Origin: Saccharopolyspora montiporae
GTDB taxonomy: Bacteria; Actinomycetota; Actinomycetes; Mycobacteriales; Pseudonocardiaceae
Length of the DNA stretch: 64,000 bases
Reading direction: 5' to 3'
Assembly: GCF_015209505.1 (NCBI RefSeq)
Contig: NZ_JADEYC010000015.1
Span: 62,001 to 126,000, forward strand
Shown here: one piece after another, positions 29,285-38,218 of the stretch
Numbering within the stretch: the stretch's first letter is position 1
Layout: each line of letters opens with the position of its first letter
The notes under the pieces: model-generated
What the model was told of the DNA's origin: nothing
The model's input: the letters and a program-made list of their open reading frames with translations, nothing else
The model's database searches: none
Translations under genes and position numbers: made by a program

Positions 29285-30303
29285 AGCCCGGCTCCGCGGA
29301 TCCGGCGCAGCGCGGTGTCGACATCGGCCTTGCCCACGTCGCGGTGCGTGACGAACCGGATGGCACCGGCCATCGGCACCGCGAGCACTCCGGCGGCGCG
29401 CAGCCTGCGCAGCGTCAGCCGGGTGTCCGGGACCGAGGCCAGCACCATGTTCGTCTGCGGTGCGCCGACCTCCCAGCCCAGCTCGGTGAGTCCGTCGGCC
29501 AGCGCTCGCGCGGTCTCGTGGTCCTCGGCCAGCGCGTCGATCCGGTCCAGCGCGCGCAGTCCGGCCGCGGCCAGCACCCCGCCTTGCCGGACGCCGCCGC
29601 CGAGCATCTTGCGCACCCGGCGGGCTTCCTGCACGAAGTCCTCGCCGCCCGCCACGACCGAACCGACCGGTGCGCCGAGCCCCTTGCTCAGGCAGACCTG
29701 GACGCTGTGCACACCGACGGTCAGCGCTGCGGGCGGCACGCCCAGCGCCACGGAGGCGTTCCACAACCGCGCGCCGTCCAGGTGCACGCGCAACCCGGCG
29801 TCCCGGGCGGCGGCGGCCAGCCGGGCGTGCTCATGCGGGGGGACGACGGCGCCGCCGGCCTCGTTGTGCGTGTTCTCCAGGCACAGCAGCGTGGTGCGCA
29901 GCGCGTCGTACGGCGTGTCCGGTTCGGTGTTCGCGCGCACGGCCGCGGGTACCGGACGACCGGGCCCGGCGTCCCAGTCCAGCGGTTCCGGCATGCCGCC
30001 GGCCAGCCACGCCGCGGAACCGAGCTCGTGGGCGAGCACGTGCGCGCCGCGCGGGGCCAGGAACCGGTCCCCGCGGCGCAGGTGCAGGCACAGCGCGATC
30101 AGGTTGCCCATCGTGCCGCTGGGCACCCACAGCGCGGACCGGGTGCCCAGCAGTGCGGCCACCCGTTCTTCGAGGGCACGCGTGGTCGGGTCGTGGTCCA
30201 GCACGTCGTCGCCGACGTCGGCGGCCGCCATCGCCGCGGACATCTGCTCGTCGGGACGCGTGACCGTGTCGGAGCGCAGATCGATGGGTGCCGGTTTGGT
30301 CAC
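29281..30303 (-). CDS. Threonine aldolase family PLP enzyme
   Basis: A 340-aa fold-type I PLP lyase that would split threonine or allo-threonine, or a related beta-hydroxy amino acid, to glycine and an aldehyde. The N-terminal IDLRSDTVTRPDEQM and GDDVLDHDPTTRALEERVA are hallmark segments. HLDGARLWNASVALG holds the PLP-ring Asp, and the Schiff-base Lys is in VCLSKGLGAPVGS. GTG 30303 is chosen because it directly precedes the conserved N-terminus. It is translationally coupled to the broken HAD gene downstream, which means the operon partner was lost. Specificity for L- or allo-forms cannot be told. Confidence 0.9.
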   Translation of the reverse strand: MTKPAPIDLRSDTVTRPDEQMSAAMAAADVGDDVLDHDPTTRALEERVAALLGTRSALWVPSGTMGNLIALCLHLRRGDRFLAPRGAHVLAHELGSAAWLAGGMPEPLDWDAGPGRPVPAAVRANTEPDTPYDALRTTLLCLENTHNEAGGAVVPPHEHARLAAAARDAGLRVHLDGARLWNASVALGVPPAALTVGVHSVQVCLSKGLGAPVGSVVAGGEDFVQEARRVRKMLGGGVRQGGVLAAAGLRALDRIDALAEDHETARALADGLTELGWEVGAPQTNMVLASVPDTRLTLRRLRAAGVLAVPMAGAIRFVTHRDVGKADVDTALRRIRGAGL

Positions 30304-30469
30304 GATGCGATCACACCACACCGGCACCGGGGCGGGGCAATGCCCGCGGCGGGACGCCGGGCGCGACTGAGGTATCAATCACGGGTGGAGCATCCGCGCC
30401 CGGCGTGCAACCGTGGGGCGCGGCAGTCCCGTCCCCCCTGGGCAAGCACGAACGAGCGGAGAGTTCCGC

Positions 30470-30985
30470 GTGGACCAGCACGAGGAGCAGGAGTTCGCGG
30501 AGTATTTCGCGGCCCGACGGGAGGCGGTGCGTCGGATGGCGTACGCGATGTGCGGTGACTGGCACCGCGCCGACGACCTCGCGCAGACCGCGTTCATCGC
30601 GCTGCACCGGCACTGGCGCAAGGTGCGGGACAAGGGTGCGCTGGACGCCTATGTGCGCCGCACCCTCACCAGGGCGGTGATCGACGAGTCCCGCCGCCCG
30701 TGGCGCCGCGAACATGCCGCGGAGGTGCTCCCGGACCGGCCGGACGGCGCGGGCCGGGTGGACGATGCGGTCGCGGTCAAGCAGACGCTGCTGGACGGTC
30801 TGCAGCAGGTGCCGCCCAAACAGCGCGCCGTCCTGGTGCTGCGCTTCCTGGAGGGGCTGGACGTCACCGGCGTCGCCGAGGTCATGCGGTGCAGCGAGGG
30901 AACGGTGAAGAGCCAGTGCGCCCGGGGGCTGACCGCGCTCCGGGAGGCGCTGGGCGATGAGCTGGGGGATCTGCGGTCGGCGTGA
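30470..30985 (+). CDS. RNA polymerase sigma factor, SigE family (second copy)
   Basis: A 171-aa small sigma-70 protein. Region 2 is EYFAARREAVRRMAYAMCGDWHRADDLAQTAFIALHRHW, and region 4 is VPPKQRAVLVLRFLEGLDVTGVAEVMRCSEGTVKSQCARGLTAL with a clear HTH. It is of the same SigE type as the gene at 8000-8578. GTG 30470 has GGAG 8 nt before it. A membrane protein gene starts 15 bp after its stop and may encode its regulator. Confidence 0.88.
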   Translation: MDQHEEQEFAEYFAARREAVRRMAYAMCGDWHRADDLAQTAFIALHRHWRKVRDKGALDAYVRRTLTRAVIDESRRPWRREHAAEVLPDRPDGAGRVDDAVAVKQTLLDGLQQVPPKQRAVLVLRFLEGLDVTGVAEVMRCSEGTVKSQCARGLTALREALGDELGDLRSA

Positions 30986-31000
30986 GGGAGGTGTGAGCAG

Positions 31001-31720
31001 GTGGACGAGCGCGAGCTCCAGGAGTTGTTCCGCGGGAGCGTCGGATCGGTCCCGCCGGCGTCGTTCGACGAGCGGGACGTGGCCCGCGCGTCGCGGCGGA
31101 TCACCGCGCGGCGACGGACGGCGGCCGTAGGCGGTGGTGCGGCGGCGGCTGCGGTGCTGGTCGTGGGCGGTCTCGCCGTGAGCGGGGGCTGGTTCACCGG
31201 CCCGACCGACGAGCTGGCCGGTCCGCCGCCCGCCCAGCACGAGCGCAGCGGTCCCGAGCCGCGCGGGGGGCAGCCGGACGAGCCGGGAGCGGGCACGTTC
31301 GGTTCGGACTCCGGTGGTTCGGACTCCGGGAAGCCGGGCGTGCTGGCCGAGCCCCGGTCCGGTGGCTGCGGGCCGGATCGCGGCCTGGCCGATGCGGTGG
31401 CCGATCAGCTGCCGGAGGCGGCGGGGACGAGGCCGGTTCCGGCCGGGGAGGGCTGTTCGCCCGGGGCGCGGGCGGCCGCGTTCGAGCTGCGGGACGGTCG
31501 TTCGGCGGGCAATGTGACGGTGATCGTGGGGCCGGAGGGCGCCGTCGACCCGGCCGGGCCGGGTGAGTCGCAGCGGCCGGACGGTGCGCTGCAGGCGGTG
31601 CGCGAGGCGCGCAGCGGGCAGCTGGTGGTCGTGGTCAGCGCCCCCGACGCCGGTTCGCCGGCCCCGCCGTACGGCGCTCGGTTGGCCGCGATCGCGGGCG
31701 GGTTGGCCGACCGGTACTGA
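31001..31720 (+). CDS. Membrane protein paired with SigE-type sigma factor (putative anti-sigma)
   Basis: A 239-aa protein with a cytoplasmic N-terminal segment of about 45 residues (ELQELFRGSVGSVPPASFDE, then RRITARRR), one membrane helix ([19 protein letters not shown]) and an extracytoplasmic Gly/Pro/Asp-rich linker leading to a small folded domain with two cysteines. The operon place directly after a SigE-type sigma gene, and the N-in single-span layout, match known sigma/membrane-regulator pairs. No zinc-binding anti-sigma motif (HxxxCxxC) is present, so anti-sigma activity is only inferred. GTG 31001 has GGGAGG upstream. Confidence 0.65.
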   Translation: MDERELQELFRGSVGSVPPASFDERDVARASRRITARRRTAAVGGGAAAAAVLVVGGLAVSGGWFTGPTDELAGPPPAQHERSGPEPRGGQPDEPGAGTFGSDSGGSDSGKPGVLAEPRSGGCGPDRGLADAVADQLPEAAGTRPVPAGEGCSPGARAAAFELRDGRSAGNVTVIVGPEGAVDPAGPGESQRPDGALQAVREARSGQLVVVVSAPDAGSPAPPYGARLAAIAGGLADRY

Positions 31721-31770
31721 ACCGCCGCGCCGGTCGTTCCGGTGCCCCCGGTGTTCTTCGGCACCAGATC

Positions 31771-31807
31771 GGTACGTCCGTACCAAAAAATTGGTACGTT
31801 GGTACTA
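31771..31807. promoter_or_regulatory. Nested palindromic operator before the SMR-TetR genes
   Basis: Three copies of GGTAC(G) and one inverted CGTACC are arranged as GGTACG-TC-CGTACC (31771-31784) and CGTACCAA-AAAA-TTGGTACG (31779-31798), with another GGTACT at 31801. The element lies 31 bp before the SMR ATG. It is probably the binding site of the TetR protein encoded downstream, perhaps for two dimers. No guanidine riboswitch-like element was seen. Confidence 0.65.
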
Positions 31808-31837
31808 GAAATCCGGACCGAGGGAAAGGGGGCCGCC

Positions 31838-32161
31838 ATGGCCTGGATCGTGCTGATGATCTCCGGCGTGCTGGAAGCGGGCTGGGCCGTATCGCTGAAG
31901 CTCTCCGAGGGCTTCAGCCGGCTCGTGCCGACGCTGTGGTTCCTGGTGCTCGCGGCGTTCAGCTTCGCCGGCCTGGCCTGGGCCATGCGCGAGCTGCCCG
32001 CGGGACCCGCCTACGCGGTGTGGACCGGGATCGGGGCCGCGCTGACCGCGGTCATCGGGATGGTGTGGCTCGGGGATGGCGTCTCCGTGGCCAAGGTCGT
32101 GTCCATCACGCTGATCATCGCGGGTGTCATCGGGCTCAACCTGGCCACCGGCGGGCACTGA
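31838..32161 (+). CDS. Small multidrug resistance (SMR) family transporter, SugE/Gdx-like
   Basis: A 107-aa four-helix proton-coupled exporter. It begins AWIVLMISGVLEAGWAVSLKLSEGFSR, with the essential membrane Glu in GVLEAGW, and continues with AYAVWTGIGAALTAVIGM and the final helix VVSITLIIAGVIGLNLA. The GVLEAGWAVSLK and WTGIGA motifs are closer to the SugE/Gdx guanidinium exporter subgroup than to EmrE. GAGGGAAAGGGGG precedes ATG 31838. It forms a likely operon with the TetR gene 42 bp downstream. The substrate, guanidinium or a quaternary cation, is inferred. Confidence 0.9.
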   Translation: MAWIVLMISGVLEAGWAVSLKLSEGFSRLVPTLWFLVLAAFSFAGLAWAMRELPAGPAYAVWTGIGAALTAVIGMVWLGDGVSVAKVVSITLIIAGVIGLNLATGGH

Positions 32162-32189
32162 GGTCCCGTCCCCGGCGGGACCGGGCGAA

Positions 32190-32195
32190 TAGGAT
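32190..32195 (+). promoter_or_regulatory. -10 box TAGGAT, internal promoter of the tetR gene
   Basis: TAGGAT ends 8 nt before ATG 32204. It would let the regulator be made without the exporter, as a leaderless message. Confidence 0.4.
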
Positions 32196-32203
32196 CGGAT
32201 GGC

Positions 32204-32827
32204 ATGACGACGGCCAGCACCCCCAAAGGCGAGCGGCGCAGGCAGGCACTCGTGGCGGCCGCCGCCGGGCTGCTGACCGAGGGCGGGTTCGAGGCCGTGC
32301 GCCACCGCGCGGTCGCCGAGCGGGCGGGGCTGCCGCTGGCCTCCACGACCTACTACTTCTCCTCGCTGGACGACCTGCTCGCCGCGGCGGTGGAGCACGA
32401 AGCCCGGGGTGAGCTGGCCGCGGCCCGCGCACGGCTGGACGAGCTCACCGACCAGGTGCGCAGCACGGAGGCGATCGTCGAGCTGATCCTGGATCTGCTG
32501 CTCGGGCCGAGCTCGCGCGACGGCGGCGTGCAGTCGGTGCTGCTGCGCTACGAGCGGTTCGTCGGTTCACCGCGCCGCCCGTACCTGGCGCCGCTGATGC
32601 GCGACCTGGCGGGCGAGACGCACGGGCTGGTGGCCGAGATCCTCAGCCGCAGCGGCGCCCCGGTGTCCGCCGACCGGCTGGCGGAACTGATCGCGCTGGT
32701 CGACGGGGCCGTGGTGAACGCGCTCATCGAGAGCCGGCCGGATCCGCGCGGCGCCGCCCGCGGGATGCTGCGCGCCCAGCTCGGCCCCGAATCCTCCGAC
32801 GCCGAACGGCTCAGAAGTCCCAGCTGA
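32204..32827 (+). CDS. TetR-family transcriptional regulator
   Basis: A 207-aa repressor. The N-terminal HTH reads RRQALVAAAAGLLTEGGFEAVRHRAVAERAGLPLASTTYYFSSLDDLLAAAVE (residues about 11-63), a classical TetR DNA-binding domain. The rest is a helical ligand-binding and dimer domain. It follows the SMR exporter gene and probably represses it through the nested palindrome at 31771-31807. Its last 17 bp overlap the end of the convergent small gene. Confidence 0.9.
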   Translation: MTTASTPKGERRRQALVAAAAGLLTEGGFEAVRHRAVAERAGLPLASTTYYFSSLDDLLAAAVEHEARGELAAARARLDELTDQVRSTEAIVELILDLLLGPSSRDGGVQSVLLRYERFVGSPRRPYLAPLMRDLAGETHGLVAEILSRSGAPVSADRLAELIALVDGAVVNALIESRPDPRGAARGMLRAQLGPESSDAERLRSPS

Positions 32828-33059
32828 CCTCGGTGTAGTCGCCGTTCTGCGCCTGCTGCAGGCAGTCCTCGCACAGCGTCCGGACCGAGGTCGAGCCCGG
32901 TTCGCGGCCGCTGGGCGTGGGCTGCGGGATCTTCAACTGCGCGCTGCACAGCGCGGGCACCCACTGGCCCGCGTAGACCGCCCCCGGCCGGATGGTGGTG
33001 GCGTGCCTGCGATCGGTACCGAGCCCGACGATCCAGAACAGGTCTTCGTCGTGGAACAT
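32811..33059 (-). CDS. Small conserved protein with paired cysteines
   Basis: An 82-aa protein. It opens MFHDEDLFWIVGLGTD, has WVPALCSAQLKIP in the middle and RTLCEDCLQQAQNGDYTEVSWDF at the end. The CxxC at the end plus an earlier cysteine could bind zinc. It is divergent from purB with a 140-bp gap and overlaps the end of tetR. I do not recognise the family. The ordered, Trp/Cys-containing C-terminus argues for a true gene. ATG 33059 is the best placed start, though without a strong ribosome binding site; an upstream extension is Arg-rich and unlikely. Confidence 0.6.
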   Translation of the reverse strand: MFHDEDLFWIVGLGTDRRHATTIRPGAVYAGQWVPALCSAQLKIPQPTPSGREPGSTSVRTLCEDCLQQAQNGDYTEVSWDF

Positions 33060-33185
33060 CCGTCCGGCTACCCGCTTCCGCGTAGTCGTGGGCCCGGTCG
33101 CCGCCGGGTGCGGATCAACAGTAGGTCGCCCGGCCGGGTCCGGTCCAGCCCGCCCCCGCGCAGCGGTGCGCAGGCGCGGCCGACG

Positions 33186-33191
33186 TATCCT
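33186..33191 (+). promoter_or_regulatory. -10 box TATCCT, leaderless promoter of purB
   Basis: TATCCT ends 8 nt before GTG 33200, and no ribosome binding site is visible. Confidence 0.5.
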
Positions 33192-33199
33192 GAGCACTC

Positions 33200-34633
33200 G
33201 TGAGCGCCAAGCCCAGCATTCCGAACGTCCTGGCAGGCCGGTACGCCTCCCCGGAACTCGTCGAGCTCTGGTCGCCGCAGCACAAGATCGTCCTGGAGCG
33301 CAAGCTCTGGCTGGCGGTGCTGCGCGCGCAGGCCGACCTCGGCATCGAGGTCCCCGAGCGTGCGCTCGCCGACTACGAGGCGGTGCTGGAGCGGGTGGAC
33401 CTGGACTCCATCGCGGAGCGGGAACGCGCCACCCGGCACGACGTCAAGGCGCGCATCGAGGAGTTCAACGCGCTCGCCGGGCACGAGCAGATCCACAAGG
33501 GCATGACCTCGCGCGATCTCACCGAGAACGTCGAGCAGCTGCAGGTGCGGCGCAGCCTGGAACTGGTGCGCGACCGGGCCGTGGCGGTGCTGACCCGGCT
33601 GGGCAGGCTCGCCGCGGACAACGCGGAGCTGGTCATGGCAGGCCGCTCGCACAATGTCGCGGCCCAGGCCACCACGCTCGGCAAGCGGTTCGCCACCGCC
33701 GCCGACGAACTGCTGGTCGCCGTGCGCCGGGTGGAGGAGCTGTTGCAGCGCTACCCGCTGCGCGGCATCAAGGGCCCGGTCGGCACTGCGCAGGACGAAC
33801 TGGACCTGTTCGGCGGCGACGCGGACAAGCTCGCCGAACTGGAGCGCCGGGTGGCCGAGCACCTGGGGTTCGCGCAGGCGCTGACCAGCGTCGGCCAGGT
33901 CTACCCGCGGTCGCTGGACTTCGAGGTGGTCACGGCGCTGGCCCAGCTGGCCTCGGCGCCGTCCAACCTGGCCCGCACGATCCGGCTGATGGCGGGCAAC
34001 GAGCTGGTCACCGAGGGCTTCAAGCCCGGTCAGGTGGGGTCCAGCGCGATGCCGCACAAGATGAACACCCGCTCCTGCGAGCGGGTCAACGGGCTGGCCG
34101 TCGTGCTGCGCGGCTACGTGTCGATGACCGGTGAGCTGGCCGGGGACCAGTGGAACGAGGGCGATGTCTCCTGCTCGGTGGTGCGCCGGGTGGCGCTGCC
34201 GGACGCGTTCTTCGCGCTGGACGGGCTGCTGGAGACGCTGCTGACCGTGCTGGACGAGTTCGGCGTCTTCCCCGCCGTGGTCGCCCGCGAGCTCGACCGC
34301 TACCTGCCGTTCCTGGCCACGACCAAGGTGCTCATGGCTGCGGTGCGATCCGGCGTCGGCCGGGAGACCGCGCACGAGGCGATCAAGGAGAACGCGGTCG
34401 CCGTGGCGCTGGACATGCGGGAGCGCGGCGCCGAGCGCAACGACCTGCTGGACCGGCTCGCCGCCGACGAGCGGCTGCCGCTGCGGCGCGCGGAGCTGGA
34501 CGAGCTGCTCGCCGACCGGCTTTCGTTCACCGGGGCCGCCGCCGACCAGGTGCGCGCGGTCGTGGCTCGTATCGACGAGGTCGCCGCCCGCTATCCGCGG
34601 GCCGCCGAGTACCGGCCCGGCGACATCCTCTGA
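33200..34633 (+). CDS. purB: Adenylosuccinate lyase
   Basis: Catalyses two fumarate-releasing steps: SAICAR to AICAR, and adenylosuccinate to AMP. At 477 aa it is the actinobacterial size. It shows the fumarase/aspartase superfamily layout: NVLAGRYASPELVELWSPQ at the front, KGMTSRDLTENVEQLQ, AGRSHNVAAQATTLGKRFA (catalytic His near 151) and the signature loop GSSAMPHKMNTRSCERV (near 281, catalytic Ser). GTG 33200 follows a -10 box. Terminated by a 13-bp hairpin shared with tenA. Confidence 0.96.
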   Translation: MSAKPSIPNVLAGRYASPELVELWSPQHKIVLERKLWLAVLRAQADLGIEVPERALADYEAVLERVDLDSIAERERATRHDVKARIEEFNALAGHEQIHKGMTSRDLTENVEQLQVRRSLELVRDRAVAVLTRLGRLAADNAELVMAGRSHNVAAQATTLGKRFATAADELLVAVRRVEELLQRYPLRGIKGPVGTAQDELDLFGGDADKLAELERRVAEHLGFAQALTSVGQVYPRSLDFEVVTALAQLASAPSNLARTIRLMAGNELVTEGFKPGQVGSSAMPHKMNTRSCERVNGLAVVLRGYVSMTGELAGDQWNEGDVSCSVVRRVALPDAFFALDGLLETLLTVLDEFGVFPAVVARELDRYLPFLATTKVLMAAVRSGVGRETAHEAIKENAVAVALDMRERGAERNDLLDRLAADERLPLRRAELDELLADRLSFTGAAADQVRAVVARIDEVAARYPRAAEYRPGDIL

Positions 34634-34719
34634 CCACCGGCGCGAGCCGGACCGGTCCGGGACCCGGGCGCGCCCGCCGCGAGCGGGCCCACCACCGCGC
34701 CGCCCGGACGCGTGCCCGC

Positions 34720-34751
34720 GTGCGGGGCGCTCTGCCGCGAGCGCCCCGCAC
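34720..34751. terminator. Hairpin between convergent purB and tenA
   Basis: GTGCGGGGCGCTC and its exact complement form a 13-bp stem with a 6-nt loop in the 126-bp gap between the two stop codons. It probably acts in both directions. Confidence 0.7.
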
Positions 34752-34759
34752 CAGGCCGT

Positions 34760-35413
34760 TCAGCCCGGCCAGTGCGCGGCGAAGAAGTCCCGTTCGCAGC
34801 GGGTGGCGTGCTGGAAAAGCCGCAGGCACCGCGCTTGGTCGCGCTCGTCGAGCTCGGCGCCGACCCGGTCCAGCTCGCCGCGCAGCCAACCCACCCAGCG
34901 CTGGAACTGCGGGTTGTTGTGCAGGGTGATCCATTCCGCGGCGATGGAGTCCTCGGGCAGCCGCTCCGGGGCGCCCATCGCCCACTCCAGGTAGCTCCAC
35001 TCGGCCACGACCAGCACCGCCAGCACGTCCGGGTAGCTGCCGTTGGCGTTGGTGTCGTCCATCAGCGAACGGAACTCCACTGTGGACGGGTCCAACCGCG
35101 GGTGCTTGCGGTCGGCCGCGGACACCTCAAGGGCCTCGAAAGCCCGCTGGAAGTAGGTGTTCTCCGAGCTGGTCACCACCGCGATGCTGTTCGAGATCTC
35201 CAGCCGGGACGCGTAGCGGTCCGCCTTGGCCAGCGCGGAGCCCAGCAGTGCCAGGAACGAGTCGACGAACTGGTAGTCCTGCACCAGGTAGCCGCGCATC
35301 GCGTCGGCGGGCAGCCGCCCGGCCAGCAGCGCATCGGTGAACGGGTGGCTGGTCGCCGCGGTCCAGTCGGGCTCGCTGCGCTTGCGCAGCCAGTCGGTGA
35401 AGGTATCGGACAC
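34760..35413 (-). CDS. tenA: TenA-family protein (thiaminase II-like, TenA_E subtype)
   Basis: A 217-aa all-helical TenA/PQQC-fold protein. Visible are [35 protein letters not shown], with the pyrimidine-binding Asp/Tyr, a middle [12 protein letters not shown] and the C-terminal [17 protein letters not shown]. The active-site cysteine of TenA_C enzymes is not present in the expected place; Glu in AEWSYLEW fits the TenA_E group, which salvages thiamin pyrimidines by a different route. No thi gene is adjacent. GTG 35413 is the start. The gene lies between purB and purC on the opposite strand. Confidence 0.85.
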   Translation of the reverse strand: MSDTFTDWLRKRSEPDWTAATSHPFTDALLAGRLPADAMRGYLVQDYQFVDSFLALLGSALAKADRYASRLEISNSIAVVTSSENTYFQRAFEALEVSAADRKHPRLDPSTVEFRSLMDDTNANGSYPDVLAVLVVAEWSYLEWAMGAPERLPEDSIAAEWITLHNNPQFQRWVGWLRGELDRVGAELDERDQARCLRLFQHATRCERDFFAAHWPG

Positions 35414-35509
35414 GATCGTCTCCTGTGCTCGTCCGGACGCCTCCCCCGGTCATACCACCCGGGTGGACCAGGTGCGGGCGCGCGACCCGGCGTGCAGCAG
35501 AATCCGGGT

Positions 35510-36406
<897 letters not shown>

Positions 36407-36547
36407 GTCCGACCGGGGCACCGCCCGGCCGGCCCGCGCACCGCGGTCCGACGAGGTGAAGATCCTGTCATCCGGGGTTCAGGCCCGCCTCAGCGCCGCT
36501 CGGGAGAGTGGTTCTCGCAACGGCGGAAACGGCGAGAGGCGAGGGAC

Positions 36548-37072
36548 ATGCGAACGGGAATCACGTCGAACGGCGGACGGCTCTGGATCGTGGCGGCCTC
36601 GGTGGCCGGCCTGGTCGCGGTCGGCGGTGCCGGTGCGGCGCTGGCCAACGACATCGGAACGCCGCAGGAGCAGCCGCGGCAGGCAGCCGCGGCGACCGGA
36701 GGGGCGGGCAGCGGGGAGTACCCGCAGCAGCCGCCGGAAGCCCTGCTGCAGCAGCCCGGGTGTGTGGACGACGACTGGTTCCACCCGGACGGCGATGACC
36801 GGGATTGGTACGACGACGACTGCCCGCTGCTGCCGGACGGCAGCCCGAAGCCCGCCGGCGCGGACGACCGGCACGACGACGACCGCGATGACCGGCACGA
36901 CGATGACCGGCACGACGATGACCGCGACGACCGCAACGACGGCGACGACCGCAACGACGGCGACGACCGCAACGCCGGCGACGACCGCAACGACGGCGAC
37001 GACCGCAACGCCGGCGACGACCGCAACGACGGCGACGACCGCAACGACGGCGACGACCGCTGGGACGACTGA
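36548..37072 (+). CDS. Exported acidic repeat protein (DDRNDG repeats)
   Basis: A 174-aa protein with a signal or anchor segment (RLWIVAASVAGLVAVGGAGAA, residues about 11-31), a Gln/Pro-rich linker, two cysteines within CVDDDWF and DDDCPLL, and a C-terminal third made of the six-residue unit DDRNDG/DDRNAG, seven perfect or near-perfect copies plus DDRHDD relatives. The repeats are highly charged with Asp and Arg alternating, so they are probably unstructured and may bind divalent cations or polyanions. No family is assigned. It starts 141 bp after purC and converges on the metallo-hydrolase gene. Confidence 0.7.
   Translation: MRTGITSNGGRLWIVAASVAGLVAVGGAGAALANDIGTPQEQPRQAAAATGGAGSGEYPQQPPEALLQQPGCVDDDWFHPDGDDRDWYDDDCPLLPDGSPKPAGADDRHDDDRDDRHDDDRHDDDRDDRNDGDDRNDGDDRNAGDDRNDGDDRNAGDDRNDGDDRNDGDDRWDD
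36926..37051 (+). repeat. 18-bp coding tandem repeat, seven units
   Basis: The unit GACGACCGCAACGACGGC is repeated without spacers from 36926 to 37051. Units 3 and 5 have GCC for GAC, giving Ala. An eighth, diverged unit follows, and less regular copies precede. The low divergence implies recent copy-number change. Confidence 0.9.
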
Positions 37073-37090
37073 CCGGGCTGCCGCGGACCG

Positions 37091-37113
37091 GCCGGGGACG
37101 GCGTTTCCCCGGC
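37091..37113. terminator. Hairpin between convergent genes
   Basis: GCCGGGGA and TCCCCGGC form an 8-bp stem with a 7-nt loop, located in the gap between the repeat protein gene and the metallo-hydrolase gene. Confidence 0.5.
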
Positions 37114-37129
37114 GGGCCGCCGCCGGGGG

Positions 37130-37765
37130 TCAGGGCGTGCTCGGCGTGCTCCGGGCGAGGACCTCGATCCCGGTGTTCTGCGGGCCGAGCTGCTCGAACA
37201 TCCGATAGTGCATCTGCGGGATCGCCAGCACCGCCTCGTGGATCGGCACCGCGGTGCGCGGGTGCACGGCACGCAGGAAGTCGACCGCCTCGGACAGCTT
37301 CAGCCAGGGCGCTCCGGTGGGCAGGCCGAGCACGTCGATGCGCTGCTCGGGCACGAAGAACGAGTCCCCGGGGTGGTAGAACGCCCCGCCGTCGATGACG
37401 AACCCGATGTTGTCGATGACCGGGATGTCCGGGTGGATGACCGCGTGCGCCCCGCCGACCACGTCGACCGCCCCGCCGGCCACCTCGAACGCGTCCCCGG
37501 GCCGGACGACGGTGGGCTCCGGTCCGGTGCCGGCCAGCGTGCCGGCCGAGCCGGGATCGGTGATCAGCTGCGCGCCCGGGTTGGCGGCCAGCAGCGCGGG
37601 CAGCCGCTCGACGTCGAGGTGGTCGGGGTGCTGGTGCGTGATCAGCACCGCGTCCAGCTCGCGTACGTCCTCGAACCCGGTCGCGAAGGTGCCCGGGTCG
37701 AGCAGCAGTCGCGCCGAACCGGTCTCCACGAGCACGCAGGAGTGCCCGAAATGGGTCAGCTGCAC
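37130..37765 (-). CDS. Metallo-beta-lactamase-fold hydrolase
   Basis: A 211-aa enzyme of the MBL superfamily, UlaG-like/predicted Zn-dependent hydrolase group. It begins [14 protein letters not shown], has the metal motif THQHPDHLD (HxHxDH, with the first His within TH), [35 protein letters not shown] (His/Asp ligands) and [12 protein letters not shown] at the end. The length matches the short family. The substrate is unknown. It is next to the purSQL operon on the other strand. Confidence 0.88.
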   Translation of the reverse strand: MQLTHFGHSCVLVETGSARLLLDPGTFATGFEDVRELDAVLITHQHPDHLDVERLPALLAANPGAQLITDPGSAGTLAGTGPEPTVVRPGDAFEVAGGAVDVVGGAHAVIHPDIPVIDNIGFVIDGGAFYHPGDSFFVPEQRIDVLGLPTGAPWLKLSEAVDFLRAVHPRTAVPIHEAVLAIPQMHYRMFEQLGPQNTGIEVLARSTPSTP

Positions 37766-37978
37766 AGTTCTCCTCCTTCGGTGGGCCTGCGCCGAGCGTA
37801 GAGGCGCACCTGCTGCGGCGGGTGCGCGTCCTGCCGGTGCGGCGTGAGCTACGCCGCACCGCGCCGACCCTGCACGGACGGGTGAACGCCCAGGTCAGTT
37901 ACGCTCTGGCAGTACTGCTGGCCATCCGTTCGGCCTTCGCGGGTCGGCGGATCTGCACGGAAACCGGGGGCAGCGCCC

Positions 37979-38218
37979 GTGGCCCGAGTTGTAGTCGACG
38001 TCATGCCCAAGCAGGAGATCCTCGACCCGCAGGGGCAGGCGGTGGCCGGTGCGCTGCCGCGGCTCGGTTTCGAGGGGATCGCCGAGGTCCGGCAGGGCAA
38101 GCGCTTCGAGCTGGAGGTCGACGACTCGGTCGACGACGAGCAGCTCGCCAGGATCGCCCAGACACTGCTGGCCAACCCGGTCATCGAAGACTGGTCCGTG
38201 CGCCGGGTGGACTCATGA
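37979..38218 (+). CDS. purS: FGAM synthetase subunit PurS
   Basis: The small subunit of the three-part formylglycinamidine synthetase, linking PurL and PurQ. It has 79 aa, the usual size, and shows the pattern [41 protein letters not shown] and [15 protein letters not shown] 37979 is preceded by GGGGGCAG. Its stop overlaps the purQ ATG (ATGA), so synthesis of the subunits is coupled. Confidence 0.95.
   Translation: MARVVVDVMPKQEILDPQGQAVAGALPRLGFEGIAEVRQGKRFELEVDDSVDDEQLARIAQTLLANPVIEDWSVRRVDS

Noticed and set aside
31721..31837. Guanidine-sensing riboswitch before the SMR exporter
   Set aside because: The leader is short and dominated by DNA palindromes typical of a TetR operator; no conserved riboswitch core was recognised.
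36926..37051. Tandem repeats considered as a CRISPR array
   Set aside because: The 18-bp units have no spacers, lie in frame within a coding region, and no cas genes are near.
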